Source: an uncultured Parabacteroides sp. (GTDB lineage: Bacteria; Bacteroidota; Bacteroidia; Bacteroidales; Tannerellaceae). Taken from it: a stretch of DNA of 49,510 nucleotides. The translations under genes were made by a program, and so were the position numbers. Location of the stretch: contig CALCST010000024.1 in assembly GCA_937894065.1 (NCBI GenBank), forward strand, positions 1 through 49,510, in the 5' to 3' direction. Shown here piece by piece: positions 25,407 to 34,975 of this stretch (its first letter is position 1; the number at the start of each line of letters is the position of its first letter). Below the pieces are notes generated by a model, which saw nothing but the letters and a program-made list of their open reading frames with translations, ran no database searches and was not told the DNA's origin.

Positions 25407-26390
25407 ATGGGAAGATGTACTTTGTCTATAATTGTTCCAGTTTATAACGTAGCTTCTTATTTAACTAGATGTTTAGAAAGTATACTTAAACAGTCCTATG
25501 TAGATTTTGAAGTTATTTTAGTAGACGATGGTTCTACAGATAATAGTCTCTTAATCTGTAATGATTTTGCAGTTAAGGATAGTCGAATAAAAGTTTTTCA
25601 TAAGGAAAATGGAGGTGTATCTTCTGCTCGAAATTATGGTATAGAAAAATCAACAGGAGACTATTTAATGTTTGTGGATTCAGATGATTGGATTCAAGAT
25701 AATTTGTTGTTGGATCTCTCGAGTTGTTTGGGCAGATTTGATATGATTTTTTGGGGTATAAATTTTGTTACTCAAAATGGAGTACTGGAATATAGTAGAA
25801 TACCTCATAATCTGTCGTCAGACAAATTTTCTATTGCTGAAATAATTTATTCTTTGTTTTCTGATAATCTTTTGGGTTATATGGCAACAATTGTTGTTCG
25901 TAAAACAGTTTTGGAGAATTATAATATAAGATTTAATACCTTAATATCTTTACACGAGGATGCTATATTTTGTTATGAGTGTTGTACTCATGCCACATCT
26001 GTTGTTTCTCTAGATGTTTCTGGATATAATTATGTTCAGTATGACAATGAAAATAGAAAGACATTAAGTTCTTCTTATCCTGATAATTATGATGATGTTT
26101 TAAAAATTAAAGAAGAATTTTTATCTAGAATGTGTAAGGCGTTAAATATGAGAGACGAACAGGTGTTTGATATGCTTAATGGACTGAAATATCAATATTG
26201 TGTATGGTTTATTGAAAATATTTATACAAATAATAAGCCAATATATCTTATTAAAGATTTTTTGGATGAGATAAATGCCTTTCCATTAAAGCCTCGAACT
26301 AAGAAAGAATATATTTGGAAATGGATTTTTAAAATTAGAAATCCATATTTAGTATATTATATTAAAAAGTTGTCGTCTTTTTTTAAATAG
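25407..26390 (+). CDS. Family 2 glycosyltransferase
   Basis: A 327-residue GT2 enzyme: LSIIVPVYNVASYL, VDDGSTDN (39-46), GGVSSARNYGI and FVDSDDW (89-95). A possible catalytic ED pair is in LHEDAIFCYE near residue 188. It lies 6 bases after the previous GT2 gene and 5 bases before a GT4 gene. Donor and acceptor cannot be read. Confidence 0.9.
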   Translation: MGRCTLSIIVPVYNVASYLTRCLESILKQSYVDFEVILVDDGSTDNSLLICNDFAVKDSRIKVFHKENGGVSSARNYGIEKSTGDYLMFVDSDDWIQDNLLLDLSSCLGRFDMIFWGINFVTQNGVLEYSRIPHNLSSDKFSIAEIIYSLFSDNLLGYMATIVVRKTVLENYNIRFNTLISLHEDAIFCYECCTHATSVVSLDVSGYNYVQYDNENRKTLSSSYPDNYDDVLKIKEEFLSRMCKALNMRDEQVFDMLNGLKYQYCVWFIENIYTNNKPIYLIKDFLDEINAFPLKPRTKKEYIWKWIFKIRNPYLVYYIKKLSSFFK

Positions 26391-26395
26391 TTGGT

Positions 26396-27457
26396 ATGAA
26401 AAAAATTTTATTTATATGTAAAGAACAATTTGGTTATCATATAGATTCGTATAAATATTGTTGTTTATTGGGAGAAGATTATGATATTACCTATTTATGT
26501 TTTGATAAGGGGCAAGAACATATTGACTGTAAAAGGCAAAATGTATCTGTTATATACGTTTCATGGAAAGGAAAAAAGCTTTTTCGCTCATTGAGATTTA
26601 TAGTAAAAGCACTACGTGAAATTTATTCTAATAAGTCAATTGTTTTTGTTATTTATCTGCCAGGTTTTTTTATTTTTAAATTATTAGCACCATTTAAAAA
26701 GATGATTCTTGATATCAGGACACTATCTGTTTCACCAAATCCTCGGAAAAGAAAAATTGAGGATTATATCCTATATTTATCAACTTTTATTTTTTCATAT
26801 GTAACAGTAATATCTAATGGCGTTGCAAATAAATTATCATTATCAAATGATAAATCAAGCCTTTTACCACTTGGGGCTGATTCAATAGCTTTTTCTCTTA
26901 AATCATTTGAACGTATCAAATTACTGTATGTGGGAACTTTAACCGGAAGAAATATTATTGATACATTAAAAGGTTTATTGATTTTTAATCAGAAATATCC
27001 AGATTTATATATTACATATGATATAGTTGGGGAAGGTGATGATAAAGTTTTGTTGAAAGACTTTATAGAAACACATAATTTGAAAGATAGAGTTTTTATG
27101 CATGGTTATTTGTCTCACGATAGATTAACTAAATTATTTTCTGAATGCAATGTAGGAGTTGCATATGTTCCTATAACTCCTTATTATGAAGAACAGCCTT
27201 CAACAAAAGTCTTTGAGTATGCAATGTCTGGTTTGTATACAATAGCTACAGATACAAATGCAAACAGAGCTGTTATAAATAAAGAGAATGGTATTCTTAT
27301 TAAAGATAATAGTTCTTCTTTTGCTTCAGCAATCGAAAGAGTGTATCTTTATGGTAATACGTTCAATTCTGGAAAAATTCGTGATAGTTTATCCAAATAT
27401 GAATGGAAGAATATAGTAGATACATATTTGGTTCCCGTGATAAATCGTTTTATTTAA
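26396..27457 (+). CDS. Family 4-type (GT-B) glycosyltransferase
   Basis: A 353-residue protein with the GT-B layout. The N-terminal half has KKILFICKEQFGYHI and hydrophobic strands, and the C-terminal half has LLYVGTLTGRN, YDIVGEGDD and KDRVFMHGYLSHDRL. The late PSTKVFEYAMSGLYTIATD segment is the E-x(7)-E-like nucleotide-sugar site of GT4 enzymes, with one acidic position replaced. It sits 5 bases after the GT2 gene and 10 bases before the polymerase. Confidence 0.87.
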   Translation: MKKILFICKEQFGYHIDSYKYCCLLGEDYDITYLCFDKGQEHIDCKRQNVSVIYVSWKGKKLFRSLRFIVKALREIYSNKSIVFVIYLPGFFIFKLLAPFKKMILDIRTLSVSPNPRKRKIEDYILYLSTFIFSYVTVISNGVANKLSLSNDKSSLLPLGADSIAFSLKSFERIKLLYVGTLTGRNIIDTLKGLLIFNQKYPDLYITYDIVGEGDDKVLLKDFIETHNLKDRVFMHGYLSHDRLTKLFSECNVGVAYVPITPYYEEQPSTKVFEYAMSGLYTIATDTNANRAVINKENGILIKDNSSSFASAIERVYLYGNTFNSGKIRDSLSKYEWKNIVDTYLVPVINRFI

Positions 27458-27467
27458 ATTTATTATT

Positions 27468-28682
27468 ATGTCAAATTTGCAGAAATTTATTGATTTAAAT
27501 TTTTATAGATTTTTTATTTTGGCATTGATATTGTGTGCCTTATTCTATAATATTATAAGATTTAAAGTTGCTGATGAGTTGTTATCATTACTTTTAATCG
27601 GGTTTTATTTTTTTGTAGTTTCAAAAAAGAGAGAATGGCCAGTAAATAAGTTTTTTGCTATTACATTGTCATGTTTTTTATTTTATACATGTTATTCTTT
27701 TTTTATAGCTTCAAATTCGACTGTTGCTATTTTCTCTGATTTGTTAATACAATTAAAACCGTATTTGGCTTTTTTCATTGTATATGAATTAAAACCCAAT
27801 ATGTCATTAGCTAGTATTTTGAGTTTAAAGAAGATTTCTGTTTATTTTTGGCTTTTATTATTTCCAATTGGAATTTTAGGAGCTTATGACCTTTCTTTTT
27901 ATAAAGCAATAATAGAACATCCTACAAATTATGGTGCAGCAATGGTTGCCTTGTCTTTATTGTATTTGTATTGTAGTAATTACTCTTTAAAAGATAAGAT
28001 AATCTTTATTGTTATGTTATCATTTGGATTGTTGTCTGGACGTTCAAAGTTCTATGGCTTTTTTGTTCTAGCATCTTTTTTTGTTCTGTATTTTGACAAT
28101 ATTGATAAAATGAAATTAAATCTAAAAACATCTGTATTTTGTTTGATAATGTTATTAGCTATGTTTTTAGTAGCTAAAGAAAAATTAGAACTTTATTTCA
28201 TAGAATCATTAACTGGTGAAGAAAAAGACTTGATGGCTCGTTATGTTTTGTATGCTACATCGATTTTGATTTTTGTTGATTATTTTCCTTTTGGCTCAGG
28301 TTTGGCTTCTTTTGCAACTCATACATCTGGTCTATATTATTCTAAAATATATTCGGAGTATGGAATTGATAATGTATGGGGCTTAGAGCGTACTGGTTGG
28401 GATTTTATAGCTGATACTTATTACCCTTCATTAGCCCAATTTGGTTTGGTAGGGGTTTTGTTATTTATTTTGTTTTGGATATATATAATTAGGAAACAAT
28501 TATCATATGTATCAATTCATAAAGATATGAAATATATAATAGTTTCAGTCTTAATTATTGGCTTTATTTTGATTGAAAATGTAGCCGATGCTGCATTTAC
28601 AAGTAACAGAGGTTTTTTTATGATGTTGTTTTTAGGATTAATATTGTCAAATTCTAAAGAAAAAGCAATAGATTCTAAATGA
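27468..28682 (+). CDS. wzy: Wzy-type polysaccharide polymerase/O-antigen ligase-like
   Basis: A 404-residue integral membrane protein with about 10-11 hydrophobic helices. A larger extracytoplasmic loop at about 265-325 contains GSGLASFATHTSG and a DTYYPSLAQFGLVG segment. This fits the O-antigen polymerase/ligase superfamily (PF04932-like), in which sequence is poorly conserved. As the last gene of a locus with Wzx and Wzz it is best read as the Wzy polymerase. A long hairpin terminator follows. Confidence 0.82.
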   Translation: MSNLQKFIDLNFYRFFILALILCALFYNIIRFKVADELLSLLLIGFYFFVVSKKREWPVNKFFAITLSCFLFYTCYSFFIASNSTVAIFSDLLIQLKPYLAFFIVYELKPNMSLASILSLKKISVYFWLLLFPIGILGAYDLSFYKAIIEHPTNYGAAMVALSLLYLYCSNYSLKDKIIFIVMLSFGLLSGRSKFYGFFVLASFFVLYFDNIDKMKLNLKTSVFCLIMLLAMFLVAKEKLELYFIESLTGEEKDLMARYVLYATSILIFVDYFPFGSGLASFATHTSGLYYSKIYSEYGIDNVWGLERTGWDFIADTYYPSLAQFGLVGVLLFILFWIYIIRKQLSYVSIHKDMKYIIVSVLIIGFILIENVADAAFTSNRGFFMMLFLGLILSNSKEKAIDSK

Positions 28683-28708
28683 TTATTTGAACAATGAATA
28701 AAAACTTG

Positions 28709-28804
28709 GAAAAGTTAATAAAGTCATACTGTAGTATATGATGGCATATGATTATAATTAATTATTATGTAATTATATCTTATGCCATCCTTTATTAACT
28801 TTTC
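28709..28804. terminator. Long bidirectional terminator hairpin
   Basis: A perfect 15-base outer arm GAAAAGTTAATAAAG (28709-28723) pairs with CTTTATTAACTTTTC (28790-28804). An inner arm GATGGCATA (28740-28748) pairs with TATGCCATC (28781-28789). It lies between the convergent wzy and GT4 genes. Confidence 0.75.
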
Positions 28805-28823
28805 TGTATTAATAATAAGTAGT

Positions 28824-29882
28824 TTATTTTACTTTTTTATAAGTTTCTCTGATTTTATCTTTTAAATTGCTTACAGAGAAATTATTTTTGATTTGTAAAT
28901 ATGCATTATTACTTAATTTATTTGCTAAGTTATTGTCTTTAAATAATAATTCTATAGCATTAGATATATCTTCTGCATTATTAATTAATATGCCGTTATT
29001 ATTGTTTACAACTTCAGGTATAGAACCAACTGGCGTAACAATAGGTATAACTCCTAATCCCATACTTTCTAGAAGTGAAATCGGTAAACCTTCAAAGTCA
29101 GAAGGTAGTAAGAAAATATCAGAGTTCTTTAAAATTTTGTTTTTGTTTTCTCCGACAACTAAACCATGAAAAATAAAATTGTTAGAAACTTTTTGTGGTA
29201 TGCTATGTTTCATCCATTCTAAATCAGGTCCAATACCACAAATGTGAATTTTTAATGGTATTTTATTATCTAAAATTGTTATTGCATCTATTATCTTTTG
29301 TAGACCCTTTTTTTTATCTATGCGTCCTAAATAAATAATTTGTAGATTTTCTGAATTTATTTTTTTGTTTAGCTCTGATGGTATTTTTATAGAATTAGGT
29401 ATTATATTAATTTTATCTTCAGAAATTTTATATTTAGAAGTAATCCATTTTTTTTCTTTACTACCTAATACTATAATTTGCTTTGCATTTTTTAGAAAGT
29501 ATTTTATTAATGGAGAAAATAAATGACTTTCATTATTCATGAACCTTCCTCCATGTAAATGTAGTATAATGGGTACTCTTTTTATTTTTATTATAAAAAA
29601 AAGTAGACTGTCTCTTATTATTGATTTTGGTTCTAATCCAAGATTGTAATGACATAGTTTAATTTCATTCTTTATAAAGAAAAAGAGTTGAAAAGGTTTT
29701 ATTATAAATGAAATAAGCCATTTTATTGACCTTTTTTCATTATCTTTTTTCCCTACATAAAAAGGTGCATATGTTTCCTCTTTATAGTTATCTATAAGAG
29801 TATTTACAAAAGAGGAAATACCGCTTATATTTTCTTTCGGATTTAAAGAAGGCGTGATTATTAATATTTTCTTATTTATCAT
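28824..29882 (-). CDS. Family 4 glycosyltransferase
   Basis: A 352-residue GT-B enzyme. ILIITPSLNPKENISGISSFV is the N-terminal acceptor-binding loop. HLHGGRFMN, IIYLGRIDKKKGL and ICGIGPDLEWM follow, then the donor site SDFEGLPISLLESMGLGVIPIVTPVG with the GT4 E-x(7)-E pattern near residues 264-272. It overlaps the end of the GT26 gene by 11 bases, so the two form one operon that converges on the main locus. This stretch is among the most AT-rich of the window. Confidence 0.9.
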   Translation of the reverse strand: MINKKILIITPSLNPKENISGISSFVNTLIDNYKEETYAPFYVGKKDNEKRSIKWLISFIIKPFQLFFFIKNEIKLCHYNLGLEPKSIIRDSLLFFIIKIKRVPIILHLHGGRFMNNESHLFSPLIKYFLKNAKQIIVLGSKEKKWITSKYKISEDKINIIPNSIKIPSELNKKINSENLQIIYLGRIDKKKGLQKIIDAITILDNKIPLKIHICGIGPDLEWMKHSIPQKVSNNFIFHGLVVGENKNKILKNSDIFLLPSDFEGLPISLLESMGLGVIPIVTPVGSIPEVVNNNNGILINNAEDISNAIELLFKDNNLANKLSNNAYLQIKNNFSVSNLKDKIRETYKKVK

Positions 29883-30621
29883 GATTATTTTTGTTTTTTA
29901 TTTCAGATAGAACAAGTTTAGGTAATATTTTTATGAAGTTTAAATATCTTGGAATATTTTTTTTTGGTTCTTCAATTGCTCTATATAACCATTCCATTCT
30001 TAATTTTCTCATCCATAATGGAGCTCTTTTTACACTTCCAACTCCTCCTGCACTAAAATTAAAAGCTGCACCAACGCCAAGAAGTATACCTTTATTTAAA
30101 TGAGGTAATAATAAACTCATAAATTCTTCTTGTTTAGGTGCTCCTAATGATACCCATATTAAATCAGGTTCGTCTTGGTTTATTATTTTAGCTATTTCTT
30201 TATAATCAAAATCTTCAACTTTTTTAAATGGAAGCTCTTGAAATTTCATATTAATAATGTCTGGATCTATTTTAGAAAGTTCAATTTTCATACTATCTAA
30301 AATGTTTTGTGTATTCCCAATAAAGAAATGCTTAAATTCTTTTAATTCAATATAATGCATGAAAATATTAAATCCAATATACGATTTAAAGCCTTTATTA
30401 TGTAACTTGCCTAGTAACCAAGCTACATTTGAACCATCACAAATATTAATTAATGAGCTATTTACTATTTTTAAAAACTGAGGGTTGTTATTAGCAACTG
30501 CAATATTGTTGGCTTCCATTACACAAACATAGCCTTTTTTATTGTTTTTAATAGCTGTTTCTATAGTTTGATGTATAATGCTTTTATCAAATTCTAATTT
30601 TATATTGAAATACTTCTTCAT
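29872..30621 (-). CDS. WecG/TagA/CpsF family (GT26) glycosyltransferase
   Basis: A 249-residue protein of the WecG/TagA/CpsF family (PF03808). Visible are the N-terminal EANNIAVANNNPQF, NICDGSNVAWLLG near residue 82, FFIGNT, DLIWVSLGAPKQEEF near residue 155, GVGAAFNFSAGGVGSVKRAPLWMRKLRMEW and the basic C-terminus. The family transfers N-acetylmannosaminuronic acid, N-acetylmannosamine or related sugars to lipid-linked acceptors, usually as the second sugar of a repeat unit. That fits a locus without its own priming enzyme. It is the first gene of the small convergent operon. Confidence 0.9.
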   Translation of the reverse strand: MKKYFNIKLEFDKSIIHQTIETAIKNNKKGYVCVMEANNIAVANNNPQFLKIVNSSLINICDGSNVAWLLGKLHNKGFKSYIGFNIFMHYIELKEFKHFFIGNTQNILDSMKIELSKIDPDIINMKFQELPFKKVEDFDYKEIAKIINQDEPDLIWVSLGAPKQEEFMSLLLPHLNKGILLGVGAAFNFSAGGVGSVKRAPLWMRKLRMEWLYRAIEEPKKNIPRYLNFIKILPKLVLSEIKNKNNHDK

Positions 30622-31096
30622 ACTTAATAAGTTTATTCTTGTATATATTTAATATGCAGTAAAAAGTTATCATTATTGTATATAGGATAAGGTATAGAAT
30701 GCATGTAAATAAGTACTCTAAGATCTTATTCTATATATTCTCTATTGTATAGAAAATAAAATGACTTATTTTGTAAATTAATTCTATTCATAATTAAACA
30801 TATTTAGCATATAGTTTATTGTTCAATTAATAAAATATCATTGGATTTATATATTACAAAAATAAGTCAAGAATATTGTTGTAAATTATTTAATATCAAC
30901 TCTATTAAATACGCAAAATTACAACTTTTATTATAAACTACTTTGGATTTTTCAAAGTTTACTAATATCATTGATGATACAAATGTTGGAAATGCTGCTT
31001 GAGTTTGAATATAAAGAGGTGAGAAAAAACTTAATAGCTTGTTTATTAGATTTTTCAATGTGAAAGTGATAAAAATGCCTATAAATGAAATAAAAT
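30622..31096. other. AT-rich non-coding region
   Basis: About 475 bases. A 63-codon ORF at 30867-31058 on the minus strand lacks recognisable features and is not called. On the minus strand TAATTTTG at 30921-30914 fits the -7 consensus and could start the GT26-GT4 transcript, giving a leader of nearly 300 bases. No -33 box is visible. Confidence 0.4.
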
Positions 31097-31138
31097 AGAT
31101 ACAGAATTCTGAATAATGGTGTTCAGAACTCTGTATCT
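31097..31138. terminator. Terminator of the GH106-like gene
   Basis: AGATACAGAATTCTGAA pairs with TTCAGAACTCTGTATCT (one mismatch) around an 8-base loop. T-rich sequence follows in the minus direction, shortly after the gene's stop codon. Confidence 0.8.
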
Positions 31139-31171
31139 AAAAATTATTTTATAGTGAAAATGAGAGGTTTT

Positions 31172-34100
31172 TTACTCCACCATCCACCCCGGAACTCCCA
31201 CAACCCCGGATTTACCATCACCTTTATACCTTGAAGGAATAGAAGCATAGTGAGTAGCAATAGTATTATATACAATAACTTCAATATAATTCTTACCAGA
31301 TTTGATAAAATCTTTTACATCGAAAGTCCATGGTGCTGTCAATCTTGTACCGGCATATTTACCGTTGATATACACTTCTGCCGTTGAGATAACATCACCA
31401 AGATCCAGACTGTTGATTTTATTACATTCTTCTTCGCTAAGAACAACTTGTTTGCTGTATTTTATGCCGCCGGAGAAACTTTCAAGTCCGGGCTGTCTGC
31501 TCCAGTCTCCAAGGGTTGATAAGCCTTTACCGCATGTTTGTTTTATAGGATATGGGAAAACGGCACCTCCGTGATGTAGGCTTTCAAGCTCTATAGTAAC
31601 TAATGCTGGTCGCATATCATCTTTTACGGTGTTTATTACATAAGATGCCAGTCCGTCTTCTCTTTTGGAAACTTCTTTTATATCAGCTTTTTCGCCATTA
31701 ATCCATACTGAAATATTCGAAGCGAAAGCAGACAGGTTTAAAGACTTAAGCCCTGGAGCTGATACGAAACGGAAATACTGCTTCTCTTCTTTTCCAGAAA
31801 TAGAGTAGGGAAGTATTGACAAATCACCGTTCCATTTCATGCTGAGAGGTTTCTCTTTCAGAATTTCGTTTACAAACTTTCCTTTGTATGCTTCATTACG
31901 GAATACAAAATATGTAGTTCCGGCACCTTTATAGTATAGAGTAACTTTGTTCTGACCTTTTTGCAATCGAACTTTTTCGTTTGAATTTATAGGCTTGTTG
32001 TTTATCCATACTTTTTCAGGAGCTTTTTCCCCATGCAATATCTCATATAATCCTTCTTCCGGAGAAATTACATATGTTTGTAAATAGTAATTTGTCCCAT
32101 TCGGATTTTCTGTTCTTTTTAGCTGAGTAAATTCATCTTTTAGATTACCAAGTCTGATGAAATCATCATACATTTCTGTTTTTAACCCATGATATCCCTG
32201 ATGTCCGTAATCATTTTCCACGCCCCAGCGCCATGAGAACGAATATGGTTTCCAAGGTAAAGTAGAATTGTCACTGAGTAAAACAGATTCTTCTATTTGA
32301 TGGTCAACAGCTTCCAGTATTAGCATTTTGTCACCGAATGAAACGCTTTGCTTCTTCCATTCTGCAGAAGATATTGTTGTATTATTCCAATTACTGTCTA
32401 CATGAGTTGTATATTCCAGACTTCTGATTTCTGCACCTAAAAGCTCGTTGCTTGCTGGCCAGTGATAATCTCCCCACTGATTATTTAGTGTAGGTATGAT
32501 TTCTGTGAACCATTCTCCGGTTATTTCTTTTTTCTTCATTACCGGAAAATCTTTTTCGCCGCTTATCGTAGCTTTTTTGTCCGGGTCGAATACTATCAGT
32601 TGGATTTCAGTTTTCGACAGAGGAAGATACAGAAATGAACCATCTTCGTCTGTTGAACAAACTGGTATTGGAGTTACATTTCCTGTCCACGGATCCCACA
32701 GTTCGGCAGCTCCATGAGCTCTGAAATAACATTTCGAATTCTTGTCTACATTGTAAACTGCATATAGATTTCTTTTACCGATTTTTCTGTGCATTATATT
32801 CGGCTGGTTTATCTCTCCTTCGGTTATTTCAAAATCTCTTTTCGTTACATTATCTATATAGCTTACGATGGAAGACATGCTTGTCACAGACAATTCATTT
32901 ACCAGTGAATTCAATTCATTGTCCAATATTCCTTGTTCGGTAGCTTTTGGCAATTGGTCTGCACATATAACGATACCTCCGGCTTTCTGGAATTCTACAG
33001 CTTTGCGTATAGATGTAGAGCGTATAGTTTCCATATTTGGAATAACCAGGATTTTGAAACTTTCGCCAGAAACACACAGTTTTCCGTTTTCAACAGTTGC
33101 ACGTTTCAGAGATTCATAATCCATGAAGTCAAAGTCTATACCTTGATTGTATAAATCTTCTCCAAGTTTGAATGCGCAATTAACGGCTGTTTTGCCGTTT
33201 CCGGCAATAACAGGTTCTACAGGATAAAGAATAGCTACGTCGGCACAATGATATCCTTGTGAAAGAATATAGCTCAGACGTTCTGTGCATTTCAACAATT
33301 TGTCCATTTCTTTCCAGTAAGGCATACGGAAATGGTTGCAAGGCGGTGCCCATTCCCACCATCCGCCGGGTGTGGAATAATATAATCCGTGCAAGCTGAG
33401 CAAATTCTGTCCTTGTACGTAGTTGGCAAATATCGCATCAGCCAGCGCGCCTGAAGATGTGTCCCATCCACTACTGTGAAAACCTTCGAGCCAAACTCTT
33501 GGCCGTTCATACATATGTGCAATAGATGAGGCTACTTTGTTCTTTATAATGTTTTTCTGAAGATTAGGCTGGTCGCAGCCCGGACCTTGATTCCATCTTT
33601 GTGTACGGAAATAATCTCCAAATTCTGCAACGTCCAAACCTCGGCCTCCGTGGTCGCATCCGTAAATCAAACCTCTGTCTTCGTGCCAGCGATAAACTGG
33701 TTCGAAAAAGTTCTCTTCGCACAATGAAACCATTACATCGTTGTAGTCCAGTCTGTATTTGGAAGTTTTGTCTCCAACTTCCTGGAATAAAGCTACAAGA
33801 TGAGGCACAATGTCGTATCCTTTGCGTTTCTTGAATTCGTCACGGAAATATTCATCCCAGATATAATTGCTAAGAAGAAAATTGAGTTCGTCAGAGAAAA
33901 AGAAATTCAATCCATCCTTTGATTCTTCCGGGAATCTGTCTTCAAATCGCTGGAAAAAGAATTCATTGTAAACTTTTCCTGATAATGGATGCATTGGGTT
34001 GTATGACGGAACTTTCTCTTCAGAATATACGACAGTCACCATCCATTCTCCTTCAGAAGGCGACCATTTCAGAATACCGCCATTGCAATATTGCTTCAAG

Positions 34101-34696
34101 TCGACGACACTTGAAGGCAGCAGCGTACTGTCTTTACTGAATTGGTATGCTTGAACCGCCAGTACATCTTTCGGCAATTCCCATGTAATTTCTTTATCAG
34201 TTTTTCTTTTGCGGAATTTCAATTCATGTCCTTGAATTTCAGGATGAGCCTTTAGTGCTTCGTCAACATATTGTTCCTGACCGACACCGAGTGTATAGTC
34301 GCTAAGACTCACTGTCATTCCTCTTTTGTTGGCTTCTTTCATAAACCAGCCAAACAAATCCCACCATTCTTCGGTGAATATTTCCGGTTTGGATTTATAT
34401 GTAAGTCCCCATAATTTCCCTCCTTTGTCGCTGTGAGCATAGTTCACCTGCAAACTGCTTATACCTTTGTTCTTAAGTATTTCCAAATGGTCGGTAAGAT
34501 GTTCTTTGGTAAGTGTATCTCCCATCCACCAGTAGAAGGGCACTTCACCATATCCTTTAGGCGGATTCTTGAAGCCTGGCAAGGCATCGAAATTATCTGA
34601 ACGATTAGGTTTTCCCACTGAATTATTATTCTCTGCATATAAATTTGCAGATAAGCACACACAAAGAGAAATCAAAAATGCGATTTTTCCAATCAT
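31172..34696 (-). CDS. Large secreted glycoside hydrolase, GH106 (alpha-L-rhamnosidase)-like
   Basis: A 1174-residue protein with a Sec signal peptide (cleavage expected after LYA near residue 22). The N-terminal FKNPPKGYGEVPFYWWMGDTL and LEILKNKGISSLQ stretch, the FFSDELNFLL segment, EGFHSSGWDTSSGALADAIFANYVQGQNLLSLHG, and the ALADAI helix resemble the TIM-barrel region of GH106 and related rhamnosidase families (PF17132 type). The last 120 residues form a galactose-binding-like beta-sandwich (AEVYINGKYAGTRLTAPWTFDVKDF, then NYIEVIVYN). Substrate is uncertain; rhamnose-containing pectin or host and self glycans are possible. It stands alone with its own terminator and has no SusCD partner. 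Confidence 0.62.
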   Translation of the reverse strand: MIGKIAFLISLCVCLSANLYAENNNSVGKPNRSDNFDALPGFKNPPKGYGEVPFYWWMGDTLTKEHLTDHLEILKNKGISSLQVNYAHSDKGGKLWGLTYKSKPEIFTEEWWDLFGWFMKEANKRGMTVSLSDYTLGVGQEQYVDEALKAHPEIQGHELKFRKRKTDKEITWELPKDVLAVQAYQFSKDSTLLPSSVVDLKQYCNGGILKWSPSEGEWMVTVVYSEEKVPSYNPMHPLSGKVYNEFFFQRFEDRFPEESKDGLNFFFSDELNFLLSNYIWDEYFRDEFKKRKGYDIVPHLVALFQEVGDKTSKYRLDYNDVMVSLCEENFFEPVYRWHEDRGLIYGCDHGGRGLDVAEFGDYFRTQRWNQGPGCDQPNLQKNIIKNKVASSIAHMYERPRVWLEGFHSSGWDTSSGALADAIFANYVQGQNLLSLHGLYYSTPGGWWEWAPPCNHFRMPYWKEMDKLLKCTERLSYILSQGYHCADVAILYPVEPVIAGNGKTAVNCAFKLGEDLYNQGIDFDFMDYESLKRATVENGKLCVSGESFKILVIPNMETIRSTSIRKAVEFQKAGGIVICADQLPKATEQGILDNELNSLVNELSVTSMSSIVSYIDNVTKRDFEITEGEINQPNIMHRKIGKRNLYAVYNVDKNSKCYFRAHGAAELWDPWTGNVTPIPVCSTDEDGSFLYLPLSKTEIQLIVFDPDKKATISGEKDFPVMKKKEITGEWFTEIIPTLNNQWGDYHWPASNELLGAEIRSLEYTTHVDSNWNNTTISSAEWKKQSVSFGDKMLILEAVDHQIEESVLLSDNSTLPWKPYSFSWRWGVENDYGHQGYHGLKTEMYDDFIRLGNLKDEFTQLKRTENPNGTNYYLQTYVISPEEGLYEILHGEKAPEKVWINNKPINSNEKVRLQKGQNKVTLYYKGAGTTYFVFRNEAYKGKFVNEILKEKPLSMKWNGDLSILPYSISGKEEKQYFRFVSAPGLKSLNLSAFASNISVWINGEKADIKEVSKREDGLASYVINTVKDDMRPALVTIELESLHHGGAVFPYPIKQTCGKGLSTLGDWSRQPGLESFSGGIKYSKQVVLSEEECNKINSLDLGDVISTAEVYINGKYAGTRLTAPWTFDVKDFIKSGKNYIEVIVYNTIATHYASIPSRYKGDGKSGVVGVPGWMVE

Positions 34697-34724
34697 AAAT
34701 TTATAGTTTAAGAAGTTTTGGTTA

Positions 34725-34732
34725 CAAAAATA
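34725..34732 (-). promoter_or_regulatory. Possible -7 box for the GH106-like gene
   Basis: The minus strand reads TATTTTTG, a match to TAnnTTTG, about 30 bases upstream of the start codon. No -33 box is clear. Confidence 0.35.
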
Positions 34733-34767
34733 GAAAAAAATAGGTTTTTCAGGCTTGTATTATATAA

Positions 34768-34953
34768 TTATTGGATTATACAATTGTCTTTATTGTTTTT
34801 TTGCTTCAAATCTTTAATCTTGCATCCGGAACAACCATCGCAACTGCCACACAAACTGCTGTCTTTTGGTGCAGTTATTATTTTATATAGTTTGAAACCA
34901 ACATACATGATTGTTGCTATGCCGATGATAATTATTGCTATATATTGCCACAT
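34768..34953 (-). CDS. FeoB-associated Cys-rich membrane protein
   Basis: A 61-residue protein from the ATG at 34953 (MWQYIAII). A longer reading to 35010 runs into the repeat element and is not used. Residues about 3-25 form one membrane helix. The cytoplasmic part carries a CGSCDGCSGC cluster near residue 36. This matches the FeoB-associated Cys-rich family (PF12669), small proteins found downstream of feoB and thought to help ferrous-iron uptake. A hairpin repeat separates it from feoB, 108 bases upstream on the same strand. Confidence 0.85.
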   Translation of the reverse strand: MWQYIAIIIIGIATIMYVGFKLYKIITAPKDSSLCGSCDGCSGCKIKDLKQKNNKDNCIIQ

Positions 34954-34975
34954 ATTCAAATAGGTTTGATAGTTT

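Noticed and set aside
30867..31058. 63-codon minus-strand ORF
   Set aside because: No family resemblance, no ribosome binding site or partner, and composition like the surrounding non-coding DNA.
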